NCBI GenBank assembly: GCA_028551475.1
Contig: CM052358.1
Coordinates: 27,740,853 to 27,804,852 of the forward strand
Direction: 5' to 3'
DNA from: Casuarina equisetifolia
Taxonomy: Eukaryota > Streptophyta > Magnoliopsida > Fagales > Casuarinaceae
DNA length: 64,000 nucleotides
Shown: one piece after another, positions 60,317-64,000 of the stretch
How positions within the stretch are numbered: the stretch's first letter is position 1
How the letters are laid out: each line of letters opens with the position of its first letter
Program-made: the position numbers and the translations under genes
Notes under the pieces: generated by a model
The model's database searches: none
The model's input: the letters and a program-made list of their open reading frames with translations, nothing else
What the model was told of the DNA's origin: nothing

Positions 60317-61809
60317 ATCCTAGATAAGGTCTAAAATCAAGTTTTTGATTTTTATTTGGTTTACAAAATCGTTTTTTGTTTTCTCTTCGGTTCAAAATGT
60401 GATTTGCTAAACATTTGGGTGTTGTTTGTGATTTGGTGAAATAATTTCAGATTATTTGGGTTCAAACTGTGATTTTCAAAAATTTCAAATTGAAAAAAAT
60501 CCCAAATCGCTTACTCGGGCAAAATTTGATGAAATTTTAATCCGATTGTAATGTTTCTCTCTACAATTCGCTTCTATGCAAGTCGATCTACAGATCTACA
60601 CAAAATTTTAATACAAAAATCGCATTTTTGAGTCCATTTTCGTTTTTGCCCAAAACCTAACATTTTTTGTTCAAAATTTGTCATTTTTGTGGTTTAATTG
60701 ACCAAAGAGTTGTTTTTTCATGTGTTTCTGGCAAATCTGTGCTAGAATTGGTGCAGATTTCGTGCCAATTTTGCACAAATCTGTGAATCATGAATGAAAT
60801 CGTTCACGGTTTGTTCAGGTTTCGTTCGGGTCATTTTTAACCCAAATAGCTGGATCGACCCGCTTCGCAGGTCATTCGAGTCTGGACCCATTTGGGTCTG
60901 GCCAGCCTGGCCCATTGGGGTTGGCCTAGCCCATCATGGTTGGCCCGATCCGGATAGACCGAATCGGGTCACCGGTTTGGCCTACTCGGGTCCACAGGTT
61001 GGCCCATTAGGGTCAACCCAATCCGGCCCATCCGAGTTTGGCCCATTTGGGTTAACCCGGTTTGACCCATTTAGGTCCATGGGCCCGACTTGGTAAACGA
61101 GTCAACGGTAAAAAAAAAGAGTCAACCATTTTGAGTAGAAACTTTGACTAGCGCGTGCGAGCGCGTGGGTGGTCCAAATTGAGTGTGGTTTGAACCAGAA
61201 TGTTTATTTTTGAATAACGAACATTTTGATATATAATATGATATGTTTTATATATCTTTTCAGTCTCTTTTGATGCTTTAAAGTTTAGAACATGTATTTT
61301 GACATCTTGTTTTCTTTGTATCATGCTTAAACTTGTTTATATACATATATTGTATGCTATTATGGTAGTATATGTAAATATAGCATGCATTTAGTTAATT
61401 GTGTTGCAATTTTTATTCATATTCTAATGAGTACATAAAGCATGTCCCGTAGTATGGGAATGATCCAATTAGGTTGTGACTGCCAAAGTGGCATAACTTA
61501 ATTGTGTTTAAAAAGAGATTTTCTCATGCGGATGGAGATATTTTTGTTTTAGTATATAGTTATACTTCCAAAGGAGGTGATTATATATTAGAACATAAAG
61601 AGTTGCATAGTTGAAATGCATGTGTTTAGTCTATTCTCATGGCTTTTACTATGCTGAGATTTTACATTGATTTGTTATGTATTCTATCCAAAGGTGTTTA
61701 CATGATAGAGTTTGTGAATCTCCAAGTATGTGATTGTATTTATATAGTACTCGTATATTACTAATGTTGTATTGGCTCACTTTCAGTCACCTTTCCTATT
61801 AACAACCAA
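60317..61809 (+). other. long Copia leader with GC-rich repeats
   Basis: Nearly 1.5 kb separate the primer site from gag. 60,860-61,090 is GC-rich and built from a degenerate repeat with cores like ggcccatttgggt. A 100-codon frame over it (60,794-61,096) is rich in Gly, Pro and Trp because of the repeat, and I do not call it a gene. 61,200-61,800 is AT-rich. Confidence 0.65.
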
Positions 61810-62319
61810 ATGATAACTATTGAGACATTTACGGGTGTGAATTTTAAAAGATGGAAAGAGGATATTATGTTCGCAATAGAGATGGTAGATGTTCATTCTA
61901 CTTTCACTATAGAACAGCTAATTGCTCTCATTGAAGAGAGTACTGAAGAGCAAAAGAAAACTTTTGAATTATGGACAAGGAGCAATTGTATTTGTTTATT
62001 GTCCATGAAGAGGTTAATCATAGATCATCTTAAAAGTGGGTTGCCTGTGGATGGTACAGCTAAGGCATTTATGGAAGCTGTAGAGAGCAGGTATAAGGTA
62101 TCTTCTAATGCTGAAACAGGTCAGCTTCTTCAAGCATTATATGCCATGAGATATAATGGTGCTGGTGATGTAAGAGACTACATCATCAGAATGATAGATT
62201 ATCAGACAAAGCTTAAGGCATTGGATGTAGCACTCCCTGATGCATGTGTTGTCCACCATGCTCTGAATTCGCTTCCTCCTGAATTTGGAATAATCAAGAC
62301 CGCCTATAATAACCAGTAA
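61810..62319 (+). pseudogene. Copia gag (UBN2 type, fossil)
   Basis: The frame opens FTGVNFKRWKEDIMFAIE and holds the usual helices, with a LLQALYAMRYNGAGDV segment and HHALNSLPPEF near the end, as in plant Copia gag. A Cys-rich knuckle (CFFYKKESHMNKEC) lies downstream at about 62,547-62,588. This is virus-like structural coding in a broken element. Confidence 0.85.
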
Positions 62320-62639
62320 GAGAGTTGGTCTTTTAATGATTTGATTCCTAAGTCGTGGCGGAAGAAGAGAAATTGCAGTGAGACAAGTCACATATGGTGA
62401 TGTATTCACCCAATTCAAATGTGAGAAAAGGAAGAAGAGCAGCTGCAACAAGTTATCCAAGTATTCCTTCAACCTCTAAGAATGTTAGTTCATCTGGTCA
62501 TAAAGGTGAGGTTAAGAAAACACTCTTTAAGAAAGAGAGTGACCGTTGTTTCTTCTATAAGAAGGAAAGTCACATGAACAAGGAGTGTAACAAATATAAA
62601 TCTTAGCTTCAAAAGTGCAAGCCAGTAGGTAATAGTTCT

Positions 62640-64000
62640 TTGGTTTTTGTTTGTGAATATAATTTATTTGTAGCCCCATCAAGTTCTTGGTGGCTCGATA
62701 CTGGTGCAACTAATCATGTTATTTTTACTATTCAGGGGTTCATAAATAAGCAGAGACCAAATAAAGATGAACTATGGCTTACAGTTGGGAATAATGCTAA
62801 AGTCCCTTTAGACTTTGTGGGAGATATTATTTTAACATTAGATTCAGGTTTTCAAATGTTATTGAATAACACTTTTATGTATCGTCTTTTAGACTAAATT
62901 TAATTTTAGTTTCTATTTTAGACATGGATGGTTATATGTTTGAAATAAAGAACTTAATGATTACTTTTTTTTACAATTCAAATCAAGTTGGATCTTATGT
63001 TTTATCATATGGTTTATATCAATTAAGATTATCTCCCTATAATGTCTACAATAGTGAAAAGGTTGTTCCCAAAAGATCTGTACCTAAAGAGCAATCATAC
63101 ATGTTGTGGCATAAAAGGCTTGGTCACATTTCTATAGAGAGCGTGGATAAATTGATAAAGTCTAACATTCTTCCTCCTCTTAAAGATGATCTAGAGACAT
63201 GTGTTGATTATTGTAGAGGCAAAATAGTCAAGATAAAGAAAAAGACTGCAAATCATAGTTTTGATCTCTTAGAGATTATACACACTGATATTAGTGGACC
63301 CTATACATCAACCTTATGTAGAAATGTATATTTTATTACATTTATAGATGATTTTTCTCATTATGGTTACCTGTATTTGATTAAGGAAAAGTCTAAGTCT
63401 CTTGATAAATTTAAGATTTTCAAGATTGAGGTCAAAAAATAGTTGGAAAAAATAATCAAAGTTGGTAGATCAGATAGAAGGGGAGAATATTATGGCAAAC
63501 ATAGCGATGCTGGACAGCTTAAAGGCCCGTTTGTTCAATATTTAGAAGACTCTGAAATAGTTGCTCCATTTACAATGCTAGGGAGTCTTAAACAAAATGG
63601 TGTAGCTAAAAGACGTAATAAGACTCTTATAGATATGGTGAGAAGTATGGTTAGTAGAACCAATTTACCTAGTTTCTTATGGGGAGAAGCTTTGAAAAAA
63701 ATTCTTTATATACTCAATCGAGTACCTACAAAAGTTGTTCCACTTACACCGTTTGAGTTATAGATTGGTCGTGTACCTAGTTTAAACCATTTAAGAGTTT
63801 GGGGATGTCTTACAGAAGTAAGATTGTATAGTCCAACTCTAGGTAAGTTAGATTCAAGGACTACAAGATGTTACTTTGTATCTTATCCTGATCATTCTAA
63901 GGGATATCATTTTTATAACCTGTCTGGTGGAACTAGAATTGTAGAGTCTCAAACTGCAAAATTTTTAGAGCTTGATGTAGCAGAAAATGTTAGAAGTACT
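62640..64000 (+). pseudogene. Copia protease and integrase regions (fossil)
   Basis: Protease: SWWLDTGATNHV near 62,690. GAG-pre-integrase: LWHKRLGHIS near 63,100, followed by a Cys pair. Integrase core: HTDISGPY near 63,280, FIDDFSHYGYLY near 63,340, and the later [11 protein letters not shown] near 63,598. A segment beginning LNHLRVWGC near 63,783 leads to the window edge. Broken in several places. Confidence 0.85.

Larger units (their letters stand above)
59858..64000 (+). mobile_element. Copia LTR retrotransposon, 5' half (fossil, runs off the edge)
   Basis: Order seen: 5' LTR, primer site, long leader, UBN2-type gag, zinc knuckle, protease, GAG-pre-integrase and integrase, with integrase before RT as in Copia. 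The coding part lies in several frames, so the element is broken, with about four to six breaks in the visible part. The 3' half is outside the window, so LTR-based age cannot be read. It is inserted in a distal WRKY-unit fragment. Confidence 0.9.

Noticed and set aside
60794-61096. 100-codon Gly/Pro/Trp-rich frame in the Copia leader
   Set aside because: Explained by the GC-rich repeat; lies upstream of gag with no homolog I recognise.

Overview
The window looks like repeat-rich nuclear DNA of a dicot plant, probably a woody one. It is AT-rich, has plant-type introns, carries Ty3/gypsy and Copia elements with tRNA-iMet-type priming, L1-type plant LINEs, a plastid chaperonin gene fragment and WRKY transcription factor genes. 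I cannot name the species. A grape-like genome would fit the chaperonin N-terminus I remember, but this is a weak guess. I see no tRNA, rRNA, CRISPR or bacterial feature, and no host gene that is clearly complete.

The main content is a decayed WRKY cluster. Seven copies, called W1 to W7 here, all lie on the minus strand: W1 4.56-5.20 kb, W2 11.04-11.43, W3 14.91-15.52, W4 21.94-22.64, W5 33.01-33.63, W6 37.88-38.46 and W7 55.14-56.00. The gene model recovered by comparing copies is exon 1 (MAENG...YQEP...SAELD), exon 2 (DGYxWRKYGQKF), an intron at the conserved place inside the WRKY domain, and exon 3 (C2H2 zinc finger ending HNH, then a Ser/Asn-rich tail). W3 and W6 keep an uninterrupted WRKY domain. 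W4 and W7 keep nearly all of it. W1, W2 and W5 are clearly dead.

Layout: 1-3,920 is the 3' part of a Ty3/gypsy element inserted in a LINE relic. 3,921-6,860 is a LINE piece, W1 and its upstream repeat. 6,860-10,570 holds a Copia pol relic and scattered unit fragments. Two long direct paralogous units follow, about 10,577-27,900 (W2, W3) and 28,686-49,990 (W5, W6). Unit 2 keeps a plastid chaperonin-60 beta pseudogene that unit 1 has lost. Unit 2 also gained a solo gypsy LTR with a perfect 5-bp target duplication, and a LINE. A block of about 4.3 kb (51,546-55,842, with W7 and a LINE) has a near-identical copy at 18,359-22,637 (with W4) that replaced about 330 bp of unit 1. 55,843-59,857 is W7 upstream sequence and a distal unit fragment. 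59,858-64,000 is the 5' half of a broken Copia element running off the end.

The pieces do not form a pathway. They record serial duplication, block transfer, inversion and transposon insertion around one WRKY founder. Large inverted repeats (17.5-19.0 kb and 22.7-27.9 kb), if transcribed, would fold into long hairpins. All paralogy and identity statements were made by eye and need alignment.
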